Assembly (NCBI GenBank): GCA_021904315.1
Contig: CM038917.1
Coordinates: 3,394,041-3,458,040, forward strand
Direction of reading: 5' to 3'
DNA from: Sphagnum magellanicum
Lineage: Eukaryota; Streptophyta; Sphagnopsida; Sphagnales; Sphagnaceae
Length of the DNA: 64,000 nucleotides
Position numbers and translations under genes: made by a program. Below are positions 46,299-57,945 of this stretch, piece after piece. The notes under the pieces were generated by a model. The model ran no database searches. It was not told the DNA's origin and was given only the letters and a program-made list of their open reading frames with translations. The first letter of the stretch is position 1. Every line of letters begins with the position of its first letter.

Positions 46299-49200
46299 CT
46301 CTCCCCCCTTAGAAGAAATGGTCAATGTCCTCATTGACACTTAGAAATTTCCTTTCGCAATTATAATCGCTTTCTTTGGATCCTTGGCCATCAAATGCCG
46401 ACTTTTGTGACAGGACCTTGCTTCAAGCTAACTTAGGCGTCCCCAAATTTCCAACACTTTCTTGGCAAGTCCAAGGGTATCTCATAGAAAACCCTTCACT
46501 CTTGCTCCGTCAAAAGACTAAATTAACCTAATTGACGGAGCCTTCATTTGGGAGGCCATTTTTTCAACCTTCCCTTCATGAAGACTCAAGTTAAGTCTAA
46601 TCTTGACTTAAACTATTGACACGACTCCTTTCCCAACCTTGCGTCTTGATCACAACAATCAAGCCTTGACTAAAAGGTTTGCTTATCAAGGTACGAGAAG
46701 CGACATTCAGGTTTTGCCAAAACCCAAGTCCCAAACTACACGATTAAAGTATGCAAACGAGGTCATGACTTCTCGCATTGGCCGTCATTACCAACCAACC
46801 TTTTGGGATGCACTTAAGGCTTGTGCATGTCCCCGTAAGCTCACCTTGCTTACCTCCTCTTTTGGGGCCAAATTTCCCTTAACCCCAAAGTAGGAGTTCG
46901 ATTTTAATTTGGGCCTACGCAAGATAGATCCATTTGTCCAATGCCATTTGACTACCCTACTTGCCTTTATACAAAAATTCTAGTGATACAATCTCTTGGA
47001 AGTTTTTAACCCTTTATTTCGCTTATAACTTGATGTGGTACATTTTATGTGACACTTTGCCCCACTAAAAAAAAAGGTGATGTCCTCATCATGTTCTACG
47101 TCTCTTCTTTGCTGGTCTAACATGGAATTCTTCTATGGCTTCTTGGGCATGTTCCATATTGAATTCATTCACCAAAGATGCCTCTATTAGATGATATCCT
47201 TTCCACTTAACTAAATATTCCCGCTCTCTTCCTCTTAATTGCCTTGATTTGAGCACGGCCTCCACCTCAAACTGTGGTTCATTATGAACCAAGTCTGGTG
47301 GGGGCCTTGAATTATACTTTCGATTAAGCCTTGAGGCATCATGGGAGACCGGCTTCAAAAGAGACACATGAAATGTGGGATGAACTCTAAGGTTTTCCGG
47401 TTGTTCTAACTTATAAGTGTTAGAAAGTTTTTTTTCCAACACTTTGAATGGGCCCGCATATGGGCCCAAGAACTTATGACTTAAACCTTCTGGCAACCGG
47501 AAATTCTTGATGTTCAACCACACTTCGTCCCCTTCTTGAAACTTCACCTCTCGTTGGGACTTGTCCGTAAAATCCTTGTACATTTTGTGCACCTTTTCCA
47601 AGTTGGCCTTTGCCACTTCCCAAAGGCGCCGTCCTTCTTCATCAAGTTGTGTGACCATTGGCACTTCCTCACTTGCATTGCTCGAGGGTTGTCCATGTGC
47701 TGCCTAAGTCATGGGCACAATTGGTGACTTACCTGTCACGATTTGAAATGGGGTAGACTGAGTTACAAAATGTTCTGAGTTGTTGTAACAAAACTTGGCC
47801 AATTCCAAATGGTCCACCCAATCTTGTTGATCCGTCGTCACATAATTCCTTAAGAATTGTTGGATCACTAAGTTGACCCTTTCGGTTTGTCCATCGGTTT
47901 GGGGGTGAAAGGAAGTGCTCATCTTGAACTCCAACCCCATTCTCTTCCACAAGGCTTGCCAAAACTTACTTGTGAGCTTTGGGTCTCGATCCAAGACTAT
48001 GTCCTTTGAAAGACCATGATGCTTGAAGACATGTGTGAAGAACAACCTCCCAATTTTTTGGGTCGTGGCCTCATCCTTTGTGGGAATGAAGTGTGCCATC
48101 TTGTTAAATCGATTCACCACCACCATGATGGCATCGAATCCCCTCGATGGGGGCAAGCTTACCATGAAATCCATGGACACACTTTCCCACGGCCCTTCGG
48201 GAATTGGCAAAGGTTGCAACAAACCCGCTTGTTTCTTATTGAGGGTTCGATTTTATTAGCAAGTTAAACAAGTCTTCACATATTCCTCCGCATTATCCTT
48301 CAAGTTGGGCCAATAATAGGACTTCTTTAGGAGTGTTGTGGTGCATTTTGCACCACCATGGCCCATAAGTAGTCCATCATGACACTCTTTCAAAATGGTG
48401 TCCCTCATCTTCCTTTCCGGCACACAGAATCGTTTTTGTTTGTATCACAATAATCCATTTTGCAAATGGAAGTGGGACTTGGTTCCATTTTGAATGTTTT
48501 ACCTTACCTCTTTGGCAAATGCATCTCGGCAGCTTGCTAGTGGAACTTCCTTTTGAAGTTTCGTCTTTCCCACATACACCACTCTAAGTTAATGTTTCTG
48601 ATTGAATGCATTGGGCACTATGTTCTCCTTCCCGGGCTTGTGTCGGATGTCCACATAGAACAATGCCAATGTGTCTTGCCACCTTACTTGTTTGGATGAC
48701 AACTTGGGTTGAGTGGCAAAGTACTTCAAGGTCACATTGTCGATCCACACCACCACGTCCTTGGAGCCTATGTAATGGCCCCAAGTTTTGAGACAATGTA
48801 CGACCGCCCACATTTCCTTCTCGTGTGTTAGCCACCTTCGCTTCGTCTCACTCAACTTCTTTCTCTCGAATGTCACCAGTTTTCTTTCCTGCACTAGGAT
48901 TCCTTCAATTGCAAAGTCGGAGGCATCAGAATGGATCTCAAAGTCTTTGTCAAAGTCAGGTAACTTCAACACCAACGCCTTCACCAAAATACCTTTCAAG
49001 ATTTCAAAGGCTTCATCACATGCTCCTTCCCATTCGTAAGTGACGGCGGACTTCTTCAAGAGGTTTGTCATGGGTGCGACTATCTTCGCAAAGTTTTTTA
49101 TGAACTTGCGATGATAGAAAGCTAATCCCAAAAAGGATCTTAAAGCTGGCATCGACTTGGGTGGTTCCCAATCCACAATTGCCTTGACCTTGTGATCATC

Positions 49201-51604
49201 CATCTTCAAACCTTCTTGAGTTATCCTATGTCCAAGGAAGTCCACTTCCATCACCCCAAATTCGCACTTCTCGAGTTTGGCATACAACTTGTTTTCCCTT
49301 AGTCTTTGGAACACCTTCCGGAGGTGCTCCGCATGTTCTTCCAAGGAGCCACTATAGATCAAAATGTTGTCTATGTAAACGACCACAAAGTCATCAAGCC
49401 ATTCTTGGAGAATGTCATTCATGAAAGTGCAAAATGTGGCGGGTGCATTGGTGAGCCCAAAGGGCATCACCATGAATTCGTATGAACCATACCTTGTGTG
49501 ACAAGCGGTCTTTTCTTTGTCCCCTTTCGCAATCCGAATTTGGTATTATCCCGAACGTAGGTTAATCCTACTAAATACCTTGGCTCTCAAAAGACGATCA
49601 AATAGATCATCGATTCGAAGCAAAGGATACCGGTTCTTCACTGTTGCCTTGTTGAATGCTCTATAATCAACACACATTTTCAACGTCCCATCCTTCTTGT
49701 GAATAAAATGGATGAGTGCCCCATATGATGATTTGCTTCGTTTGATGTAACCTTTCGCAAGGAGTTCTTCGAGTTGAACCTTAAGCTCTTTCAATTCCTC
49801 ATGGTTCATTCTATATGGGGCCTTGGTGGGAGGTGCCACTCTCAGTACCACTTCGATTGCATGGTCAACTCGTCTTCTCGAGGGAAGGTCTTCGGGCAAC
49901 TCTTCGGGCATCACGTTCGGGAACTCTTATAAAACTTGTTTTATGCACTTGGCGGAAGCCACCAACTTGGTGGCTTCTTTGGGCTCACACTCATCCAACA
50001 CCTGCATAACACACATTATGCCATAACCTCCCACGCATTCCTTTTCCTAGGTTTTTCCTAACATAAGGTGATCCACCTACACAAGGCAACCCATGTGCTT
50101 TCACCTACACAATCCCACTTTTAGATGGGATTTTAACTAGCCTATTGTGCCCTTATATGAGCACGTTGTTTTGGGTGATGAACTCCATTCCCAAGATGCA
50201 ATCCATTCCACCCAACGTGGAAACTAACAAGTCCACCTTTCCTCTCCAATTTCCTAGTTGGAGAGGAACTCCTTTCACTTAAAATGTAGTGGGATGGGGA
50301 ACCCCATCTGCGAAGTGCACCTCAATGGGTGCCTTGAGCTCCTCCAAGTGGAGCTCCATCCTTTTGGTGCTTTCCCGGGTTATGAAGTTGTGAGAAGCCC
50401 ATGTGTCCAAAAGACATAACATATCTTGCTTATTAATCTTCCCCTTCAAGAAGATGAGTCAATTGCATTCACCTTGGGCTAGGTTGGCATTGAGGGCAAT
50501 TACTTTAGAGCCCCCATTCCCCTTTTTGGACTTGGGACAATCCTTGGAATAATGCCCCATCTTGTTGCAGTTGAAGCATGCTCCTTTAGGTTTCACCCCA
50601 ACGTCTCCCCTGGGTTGGCTTCCTTTGAAAGGAGCCCCCTTCTTCACAAAGTTCCCCTTGGGTTTAAACCCCGAGCCTTGGAATTGTTTGGGCTTACCCT
50701 TTGTTGGGCTTCTTTGCCCACAGTTCCATTTTCCGTTATGCTTTGGCTTCTTGTGAAGGAACTTATTGTCCTTCTTAAACCCGGATTTTTCATTCCGCCC
50801 CACATCCGAGAAGCCTTCCATTTTTGTGATGGCTTTGGATAGTGAAGAGGGCCAATTTTCCTCAAGCTTTTGCTTGGCTCGAGTTGGAAGCCCCATCACG
50901 AATTGGCACACCTGGTTTAGCTCATGCATGTGCCGGATCTCAAACATGAATTCGGAATAAGCCCTCACATATTGTCGCAAATTTTCATTTGTGGCATTCA
51001 CAAGGTTTCGAAGTTTGCACCTCGAGATGTAGTCGGAGTTCTTTGGGACAAATTCGGTTTCAACACGTTCCTTGAAGAACTCCCAAGTGTAGCCATGGTT
51101 CTTCCCTTCCTCTTATCTCATTGTCCTCCACCATGTGGCAACATAGCCTTTCAAGTAGGACTGGGCAAGCTCCACGGCCGAGTGCCGTCCAACCTTGGTG
51201 GCATGTAAATAATCCTCCATCTCTGCAAGCCAAGCGTCCACAACTGTTCGGTCACGAGCACCATCGAGGTTCCCGGGTTTGGTTGGTTGGAACCTCGCAT
51301 CTTTGGATGCTCCTCTTTTGAGGGCCGCAACTAGCTCACTAAAGTCGGGCCTATTCATTTTGAGGAGGATTTCTAATCGTTCTTGGGTGAATAGGACCGA
51401 ACTTTGTTGCTCCTCTTCACTTTTGGGCTCATCTTGGTCCTCCCGGGTTTTTGGTTCCTCCTTCCCAATTGATTTTGGCAGGATTGTTTGATCTTTGTTG
51501 GGTTCTTCCAACATGATCTCTTGTGCTCGCTTGTGATTCTTCTAGGGTGCCATCCGAGACTCCCAAGAAGTGAACCGAGCTCAACCGGAGCTATGAGTCA
51601 AAGT

Positions 51605-52426
51605 GACGCGCCCTCAAGTTCCTTGTTAGACCCAAAAAGGGTCCAACTGTGTTAAAGAGCGGAAATAGTTGGAACTTGGTGCCGTTCCCAACTTCTAGCA
51701 CTAAAGGGGGGGTGAAAGGGGTGTGTTGAAAGCTCCGACATTAGACTACAATGAGGGACAAGCTACTTAGTTATTCAGTCCTGCATCCAAAACCAACCAA
51801 CAAATTAGTTAGAACTCATTTTGCACACTTTTGGTGTTGGGACAAGCCACGAGCAACCTTGGACTCACTTGACTCACCACGGCCCGGACTCGGGGGAAGC
51901 CACAACCTTCCCCCATATAGTATTCTCTGCATCTTTTCGTTGCACTTGCATCTGAATGGCACTTTTTCCCGAAACTCCCAAAGTGGAGTCCCGAAACTGT
52001 CTTGGTTTGGACCCCCGAGACTTTGGGCATTCATAACTTCTTGCTCTAACCTCCGATTGGGGTGAGGTCTACAACAAACTTGTAGCTCTCCTTGAGAGCT
52101 TTCCAACAGTGTATCGCACTCCACTTACACACACGGGATCGAGTCGATTCCCGATTTTTAGTGGTTAGGAGTCAAACTGCTAGTTTGACTCCCGCCCCTT
52201 CCTTTGCTTATAACTCGTGCTATAGATGTCCAAATGGCTCATGCGAGGCCATTTTGGACATGTACACTCCGAGAACTTTCCAATGGTATAAAGAACACTT
52301 CAATGTGAAGTGTTTTGACCCTCGAAATCGAGTTCTGAATTTTTGGGAGTCCCAAAGGACTCCCAAGTCCCATTTTTGGGAGTGTGAGTGGAGACTTCAC
52401 ACTTCCTTCAAAGTGGGGTTGCGACA
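51605..52426 (-). repeat. 5' LTR of the chromovirus (822 bp)
   Basis: It has the same terminal sequences as the LTR at 45490-46298 and is slightly longer because of small length differences. The right flank CAAAG matches the left flank of the element. Confidence 0.9.
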
Positions 52427-52708
52427 CAAAGCATGGTTGGGGTACCCAAAAGGATTGTCTCATTTTATATTCATTGGACCCTTTCATTGAAACATGTCGA
52501 AATTCAATGACACATTCATATTGAAAGTTTGATTTAATTCATAGATAAATACATTACAAAAGTATTGTTCTATGCATAGAATGTCAAATTTGAACAAGTT
52601 TAAGGATTTCTACCAAGTCCTTGAAAAAAATTTAAAACTTTGTTTCATGAGAAAAAAAAAGTTCAAGGACTCATAAGGAATGTTTTAACAACTTTTTTTT
52701 GCCCAAGA
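52427..52708. other. Short spacer between two LTR insertions
   Basis: About 280 bp of AT-rich sequence lies between the full-length chromovirus and the solo LTR. No features are seen. Confidence 0.5.
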
Positions 52709-53526
52709 TGTCGCAACCGCATTTTGGGGCTAAGTGTGAAAAGGCAACTCACACTCCCAAAAGTGAGAAAATGGAGTCCTCCGAGACTCCTGAAAACTTA
52801 GAAGACGATTTGAAGGGTCAAATATCCTCTCCTTGGTGCGTTCTTTATATCAATGGAAAGCTCTTGAAGCGTAGATGTCCAAAATGGCCTCGCATTGCCC
52901 ATTTGGACATCTGCAGCCCAAGTTATGGGCAAAAGAAGGGCCGGGAGTCAAACTGCCAGTTTGACTCTCGACGACTAAAAGTCAAGAATCGACCTCTTCC
53001 TGACATCGCCTTAAGGAGTGAGACATGGCGTTGGAAAGCTCTCGACGAGAGATATAACTTTGGTTTAGAGCTCGTCCTAATCTGAATTTGGGGCGAGGAG
53101 CTATGGCCGTCCAAAGTCCCGAGACTCCAACCCAGGACAGTTTCGGGACTCCAACTTGGGAGTCTTGGGAAAAAAGGTCATTTGGATGTAGCCTCGACAG
53201 AGAGCTGCAGAGAATACTATAAGGGGGAAGGTGGTGGCTTCCCCCGAGTCTGAGCCATGGTGAGTCAAGTAATCCAAGTTGCCGGTGGCTTGTCCCAACA
53301 CCCAAAGGTGTTCCCAAATGTGAACTAACCCTCTTGTGGTTGGTTTGGATGCAGATTTGTGCTTGATCTTCTAATCCATTTTCCTAGTCCATCTCGAGAC
53401 TTCTAGCACGCCCCTCTACCCCTCTTTAGTGCTGGAAGTCGGGAGCGCCCCTCAAGTCCCAACTTTCCGCAACTACACAAAGTTGGACCTTCAAGTGAGT
53501 TCAACCCGGGACTTGGGAGTAAGTCA
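52709..53526 (+). mobile_element. Solo LTR of the chromovirus family, opposite orientation
   Basis: This fossil starts TGTCGCAACCGC and ends 'gggagtaagtca'. It is flanked by CAAGA on both sides (52704-52708 and 53527-53531), a perfect 5-bp target duplication. It aligns end to end with the reverse complement of the neighbouring LTRs, with more divergence than those show between themselves. No internal sequence remains. Confidence 0.85.
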
Positions 53527-53531
53527 CAAGA

Positions 53532-53840
53532 TGTTTATCACAAACACTTATGTGCTAAGATGTATAAAATGTATGAATGCGATAAGAACAAAATGCCTTA
53601 TTGTAAGGTAAAAAATTTGAAAAAATAAAAATTTTGGAAATTTTGGCCATTGATGGAACATGGCCCACGTTGAATAAATTTTACTATTTTCACTTTCATA
53701 AGTGAAAATAATAGATACTTTAAAAAATTATATAAAATTTGGAACAAAATTATTTCATATGACGTGAAAAAAAAAGATGAAATGTGAGACAAATCATGGG
53801 AAAAGTGAAGAAAAAGGTGAATTTGGGAATCCTTGTAGTG
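53532..53840. other. Unassigned interval
   Basis: AT-rich, with no gene or element seen. Confidence 0.4.
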
Positions 53841-53849
53841 AGTCCTTAG

Positions 53850-54530
53850 GGTTCAAATGTGGTACCCCAATCGTGCTTATACCCTATTCCCATTTATTTG
53901 ATTCATTGTTCAATGTTAGTTTTTTTGAAATATTTTGTGGATAAGGCAATCCAAATCTGCATTTACCATTATTTCTTTTTTGCATACATCCATTGTAATT
54001 GTTTGCATAATATTTTACATAATATTAGTTGTCTCTATGAATTTACTAATATATTCATTTAGTGTTGTAGATATAGATGCAGTAATTTCATTCATAATTG
54101 TTTCCACATTTTCTTTTTTGACCATACATAAAATACCATGAACATGGATTGAACCATGGTGTTGTAATTCATATTGGATAACATGTTCAACTTTACCAAT
54201 AACACCATTTTAAAAATTATATCATTTTATATAAATTGTTCAAATCAACTATGAAATAAAATTGCACATTCAATTAAACAATCTTTCCATGTCATGTTCA
54301 TTTGAATGTTTTTGATTAATTATTTTAATTGGTCAATTTTTACCCATTTCAATGATGACATTTCCTTAGATGTGAAAGTTAAAAAAGGAAGCATAACAAA
54401 TTTTGCTTCCATTGTCAATAAGTCTTGCAAATGTGATTTATGCCATCTAGGTGAGCTTTGTAATTTAGTTGGTAGGTGAAACTTCATTATATGATTAATT
54501 ATGTCTATTTATATAATTTTTGGATTTTGT
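53850..54530 (-). pseudogene. Helitron Rep (HUH) domain relic
   Basis: Helitrons move by rolling-circle replication using a Rep nuclease with an HUH motif. Minus-strand blocks match the Helitron N-terminal and Rep regions. One contains SSPRWHKSHLQDLLTMEAKF, then LPFLTFTSKEMSSLKW. A later block contains GKVEHVIQYELQHHGSIHVH, then GILCMVKKENVETI. 'GSIHVHGI' carries the two histidines of the HUH motif. Stops lie between the blocks and no PIF1-like helicase domain was found nearby. The usual 5'-TC and 3'-hairpin-CTRR ends were not identified. It is a dead fragment, not a complete element. Confidence 0.6.
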
Positions 54531-54760
54531 AATTCTTTTTTCAACATCTTTTTCAAGACATGTTTTTGAAGTATGTTGTAAAATCTAAATTGATTCATGT
54601 GAATTATAAACAAATAATAAATTAGGTTTATATAAAATAAAAGGAAAGAATAACATAATCATGCGATATTTAAGATAATAATGTAAAAACATTCTTCCAT
54701 CATATGCACCTTCACCTTGAGGAAATAAAAATAAAAAAGGGAAATTTCTAAAATTATAAA
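54531..54760. other. AT-rich spacer between coding relics
   Basis: No clear coding match. It may hold further Helitron-derived sequence too diverged to read. Confidence 0.3.
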
Positions 54761-54839
54761 AGGAATATTACTTTGGACATGTTGAAATTTTTTAAATTGT
54801 GGGTTTTCCATTTATATAAGTTCAACTATAAGTTAAACA

Positions 54840-55400
54840 GCTTGGGATGATTTTGTAGTTACAACTACAGTTTTTTTATTGGAAACTACAGGTTCAACAT
54901 ACATAATAGGTTCAACTTCAATGTTGTCAATTACTCAATCTAGGTTGGATTTAGGTTCTTTTTCAGTGTTACCTTATGTAGATATTGCATTAAACTTTTT
55001 TCCTCTTCCACCCTCAATTTCATTCAAATAGGTTCACTTTTCATCTTTTTTTAAATCAACAACTAGTGATTTGAAAGTAATCTTAGACTTTTTTGTTGGT
55101 GGTGAGGTAACAAGTTCAAGGCTTAACCTATCCCTTGGTGTAGGTGATTTTGTGTGCATCTTTAATCAATGAGATTGATGTGTTGGTAAAGGTGATGCAA
55201 TAGTCAAGCATGTTGGTCTTCTCTCCTTCAAAAACTATTCCCTAGTAACAAGGTCAAGTGAAACTTGGCGCTATTGGTTAGCTAGTGACACAAATTCTTC
55301 TTGGGTTGTTGTTCTTAGTGAAAGCACCTCGAATAAAAAAAACCACTTCCTAAACATAATATCTAGGATAGGCCTTGAATAATAATTATCTACCTTGGTT
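54840..55400 (-). pseudogene. Lysine-rich coding relic upstream of the Helitron fragment
   Basis: The minus strand reads a protein-like block with FRKWFFLFEVLSLRTTTQEE, SLELVTSPPTKKSKITFKSL and VVDLKKDEK. Acidic and valine-rich sequence follows (DNIEVEPIMYVEPVVSNKKT). Five or so stops interrupt it. It could be the N-terminal part of the Helitron protein, a captured gene fragment or an unrelated repeat. No domain is recognised. Confidence 0.35.
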
Positions 55401-55936
55401 TTGCTAGAAACCAGGTAAGTTGTTACTTTCTTCTACTGTTCTATCCAACAAGTTAAATCAAACAATAACTGGGTTAAGATTATGTAACACTAGTTAACAT
55501 GTTGCCCCATGTTAGCTAGGTCAAAAGTAATAGTAATTTGATTGTTAAAATAAGTTAACTTCTTTTTCTAGTAAAGAATTTACAAAATAGCTGCAAATTT
55601 TTGCATGAAATTCCTCTTTCATGCGTATTACATTCTACTGCTCATTCTCAACAAAAGCATGTGGACTTGCAATACTTTTCAAGGCGGTTTTGGCTTCCTC
55701 AAAAGTTACATTTGCAACATCTACTTTTCCTTCCTTGGAAATTCCAAGTTGCTTATGAATAAATATTTGATCAATGAAAATCTCTTGACCATGTACTCAC
55801 CTTTGAATTCTTCCATCCTTTGTTGCTTCCCAAGTTTGTAAGAAGTCTTGTAATAAGTCTTCTCTTGGCATTGTCCATTGCAAGTTGAACAAGCCCTCCA
55901 AACCAATTCATCTAGCCCATTTGAGTTTATTGGAGT
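55401..55936. other. Unassigned interval
   Basis: Short overlapping frames exist on both strands, but none has support. Confidence 0.35.
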
Positions 55937-56180
55937 CACTAGTAGAAAACAACCCTTTTTTAAACCAGAATGTTTTCGACTACACGTCATTTGCAACTAC
56001 ATTGCAATTGGGATTTTTCCCTTAAAAAAAAATATATATTGGTGATTCCCATTTAAGTCGACATGTCTACATAATTGATAAATAGTTGAAAGCAATTTTC
56101 GACTATGTAGACAATTGCTGAATATTCTTAACATCACCAAAATCTCTTCAATTGGACAGCTTGCACTTTTGATAGATAGT
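55937..56180 (+). mobile_element. CACTA left terminus, second copy of the 6289 family
   Basis: CACTAGTAGAAAACAACCC, a T-run and 'aaaccagaatgtttt' match the terminus at 6289. The match continues through 'atagttgaaagca-tttt-aactatgta' and 'gaatattcttaacatca'. No right end was found before the peroxiredoxin gene, so this is a truncated copy. Confidence 0.6.
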
Positions 56181-56610
56181 AAGAAGCACATCCCGACTTC
56201 ACATGTGTGTTAACTTCACTAGTCTAGTCAATGACACCATCAATTAACAAATGGATGTTAAAATGTGTTGAACGTTGGATGAAATAAAAAATGGATTGCA
56301 TAAAGGAAGTAACAGATGAATGCAAATGATTTCAACTAATGGATTGCCATTAAAACCTTGCCCAAGATTCCACCAACTGCTTTTGCTTCTGCTGTTGTGG
56401 CCAACAAGGTGAAGAACAAGGTATGTTCTACCAAAAGGGGAGGGGGGGGGGAGACATTCGACAGAATATATATTTTTGAAAAAATATTGTGCCAAGTGGC
56501 GAAAGTTCACCACCAAAAAATGCTGCTGGAACCTAGTATAGACATCTGGCGGTTTGTAATATTTTTATTTTTATTTTATTTTTTCGAAATGTGGTGATTA
56601 AGAGAATCCC
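56181..56610. other. Unassigned interval upstream of the peroxiredoxin
   Basis: It holds a G-rich run (about 56440-56455) and no supported gene. It may carry distal promoter sequence. Confidence 0.35.
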
Positions 56611-56614
56611 ACAA

Positions 56615-56965
56615 AACCCATTTATTTATTTATAGCATTTTCTGTTTTAAAATACGCCAACGAAAATAAAACACGTTGTTTTATGCAGTCAGAAAATACT
56701 TTATTTATTTTAGCATTTTCTATTTCGAATTTCTCCAGGAAAATAAAAAATCTTTGGAAATGCAGCAGAAAATCAGTTTTTTAAAAAAAATAACAAAAAG
56801 ACATGGTTTGGAAATGAAGCCTTAAAATCCTTTATTATTTTCTGTTTGCAATTTCTGTTTTAAAATCGGCGGCAAGCGAAAACCAAAAATGGAAAAATAA
56901 TTTTGAATTAAAAAAATAAAAATAAAATAGCACGCTTTGGAAATGCCGCAGGAAAGTCCTTCGTT
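56615..56965. repeat. Degenerate tandem repeat in the peroxiredoxin promoter region
   Basis: Three diverged units begin near 56617, 56698 and 56825. Each contains 'tttatttatttt-gcattttctgtttt' or similar, then a 'cgaaaataaaa' block. Two of the units, plus a piece at 56805, end in 'ctttggaaatg-agcagaaaa'. The array stops about 140 bp before the ATG. Confidence 0.6.
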
Positions 56966-57102
56966 CCGTTGTTGCTCTCTGCATCGTCGCCGTTTGTCGC
57001 GGTTGCAATTCTGTTGCGCGCCATAGCTTTTCCACCTCTCCTGTCTTGTCGCAAATTTCTTGGTTGTTGCAAATCCTTTTGCTTGCTTTGCTTGCTGTGG
57101 AG

Positions 57103-57945
57103 ATGGCAGCTGTAATGAGCACCATCGCTTCAGAAAAAACGGCAGCGTCGATATCATTATCGACAAACAAGAGCTTCGCATCGTCCTCCATCTCTTCCTG
57201 TTCTTGTTCTTGTTCGTCTTCTTTCACTATCTCTGCGCTGCCATCTCGTTCTTTGAGACTCCAGAGTGCAGCAGTAACAGCAGCAGCAGCAAGGAAAATT
57301 AGCTCATTAGAATTGTGCTTAGGGTTCTCTGACTCTGTTGCTTTTGGCGGCTCCTGTAGTGGCGCTCTGAGATCGTCTGTCCCTGGTAAGTTGAACTGTT
57401 GTGGCTCCAAGCTGCTGCTTACTGGCGCTGTGAAGATCTTTGCTATCGCAGTTGGGGAGAAATTGCCGGAAGCGGAGTTGGCGTTTCTGGATGAGGAAGA
57501 GAATGTGCAGACGGTGAAAGTGTCGGAGCTCAGTAGAGGAAAGAAATTGGTACTGTTTGCGGTGCCCGGGGCGTTTACTCCCACTTGCTCGCAGAAACAT
57601 CTGCCTGGCTTTGTGGAGAAGGCACAGGAATTGCGGGATGCGGGAGTGGACACAATTGCGTGCGTTTCGGTAAACGATGTGTTTGTTATGAAAGCATGGG
57701 GGGAGAGCGCAGGAGTGACAGCAGATAAGGTGTTGTTGTTTGCGGATGGGTTGGGGAAATTTACCAAGGCCTTGGGAGCGACACTTGATCTAACAGATAA
57801 GCCGTCCGGGTTAGGGATCCGCTCGCGCCGCTATGCGCTTCTGGCGGAAGATGGCGTGGTGAAGTCGTTGAATATGGAGGAAGGAGGAGCGTTCACTGTT
57901 AGCGGTCCCCAGGAAATTCTGAAGGCTCTCAAGGCGGTTGTATAA
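57103..57945 (+). CDS. PRXIIE: Type II peroxiredoxin, plastid-targeted (PrxIIE type)
   Basis: A thiol peroxidase that reduces hydrogen peroxide and alkyl hydroperoxides, expected in the plastid stroma and recycled by glutaredoxin or thioredoxin. The intact, intronless 280-codon frame begins at the ATG at 57103; upstream codons are open but lack another ATG. Residues 1 to about 110 are rich in Ser, Ala and Cys and lack acidic residues after the first dozen, as in a chloroplast transit peptide. The mature part opens with [20 protein letters not shown]. The peroxidatic cysteine is C162 in PGAFTPTCS and the resolving cysteine is C187 in ACVSVND, the 25-residue spacing of atypical 2-Cys type II enzymes. 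[20 protein letters not shown] and GPQEILKAL complete the fold. GC content rises in the coding region. It is the only clearly functional gene in the window. A mitochondrial PrxIIF is the alternative, but the long Ser/Ala leader favours the plastid form. Confidence 0.95.
   Translation: MAAVMSTIASEKTAASISLSTNKSFASSSISSCSCSCSSSFTISALPSRSLRLQSAAVTAAAARKISSLELCLGFSDSVAFGGSCSGALRSSVPGKLNCCGSKLLLTGAVKIFAIAVGEKLPEAELAFLDEEENVQTVKVSELSRGKKLVLFAVPGAFTPTCSQKHLPGFVEKAQELRDAGVDTIACVSVNDVFVMKAWGESAGVTADKVLLFADGLGKFTKALGATLDLTDKPSGLGIRSRRYALLAEDGVVKSLNMEEGGAFTVSGPQEILKALKAVV

Larger units (their letters stand above)
45490..52426 (-). mobile_element. Ty3/gypsy LTR retrotransposon, chromovirus clade, full length but broken
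   Basis: This fossil spans 6,937 bp with LTRs at both ends and a perfect 5-bp target duplication CAAAG (45485-45489 and 52427-52431). It lies on the minus strand. Parts in order are a 5' LTR (52426-51605), a decayed initiator-Met-type primer site next to it, and gag (about 51.5-50.5 kb) with a CCHC zinc knuckle (CFNCNKMGHYSKDC). Then come the protease region (about 50.4-50.0 kb), reverse transcriptase (about 49.9-49.1 kb), RNase H (about 48.9-48.6 kb), integrase (about 48.4-47.7 kb), a C-terminal chromodomain (about 47.3-47.1 kb), a polypurine tract at about 46300-46310, and the 3' LTR (46298-45490). The chromodomain places it in the chromoviruses. The coding region is interrupted by at least five breaks. 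The LTRs differ by roughly 10-12% by eye, mostly transitions. That suggests several million to tens of millions of years, depending on the substitution rate. Confidence 0.92.

Noticed and set aside
52092-53317. Frames of 100-130 codons within the LTRs on both strands
   Set aside because: They recur in parallel in each LTR copy and match no protein; they are chance open frames in GC-richer LTR DNA.
57046-57102. Upstream extension of the peroxiredoxin frame
   Set aside because: The extension begins at a TTG codon. Plant genes start at ATG, and the first in-frame ATG is at 57103.
56835-57767. 310-codon minus-strand frame
   Set aside because: It is antisense to the peroxiredoxin, has no recognisable domain, and the plus-strand gene explains the open frame.
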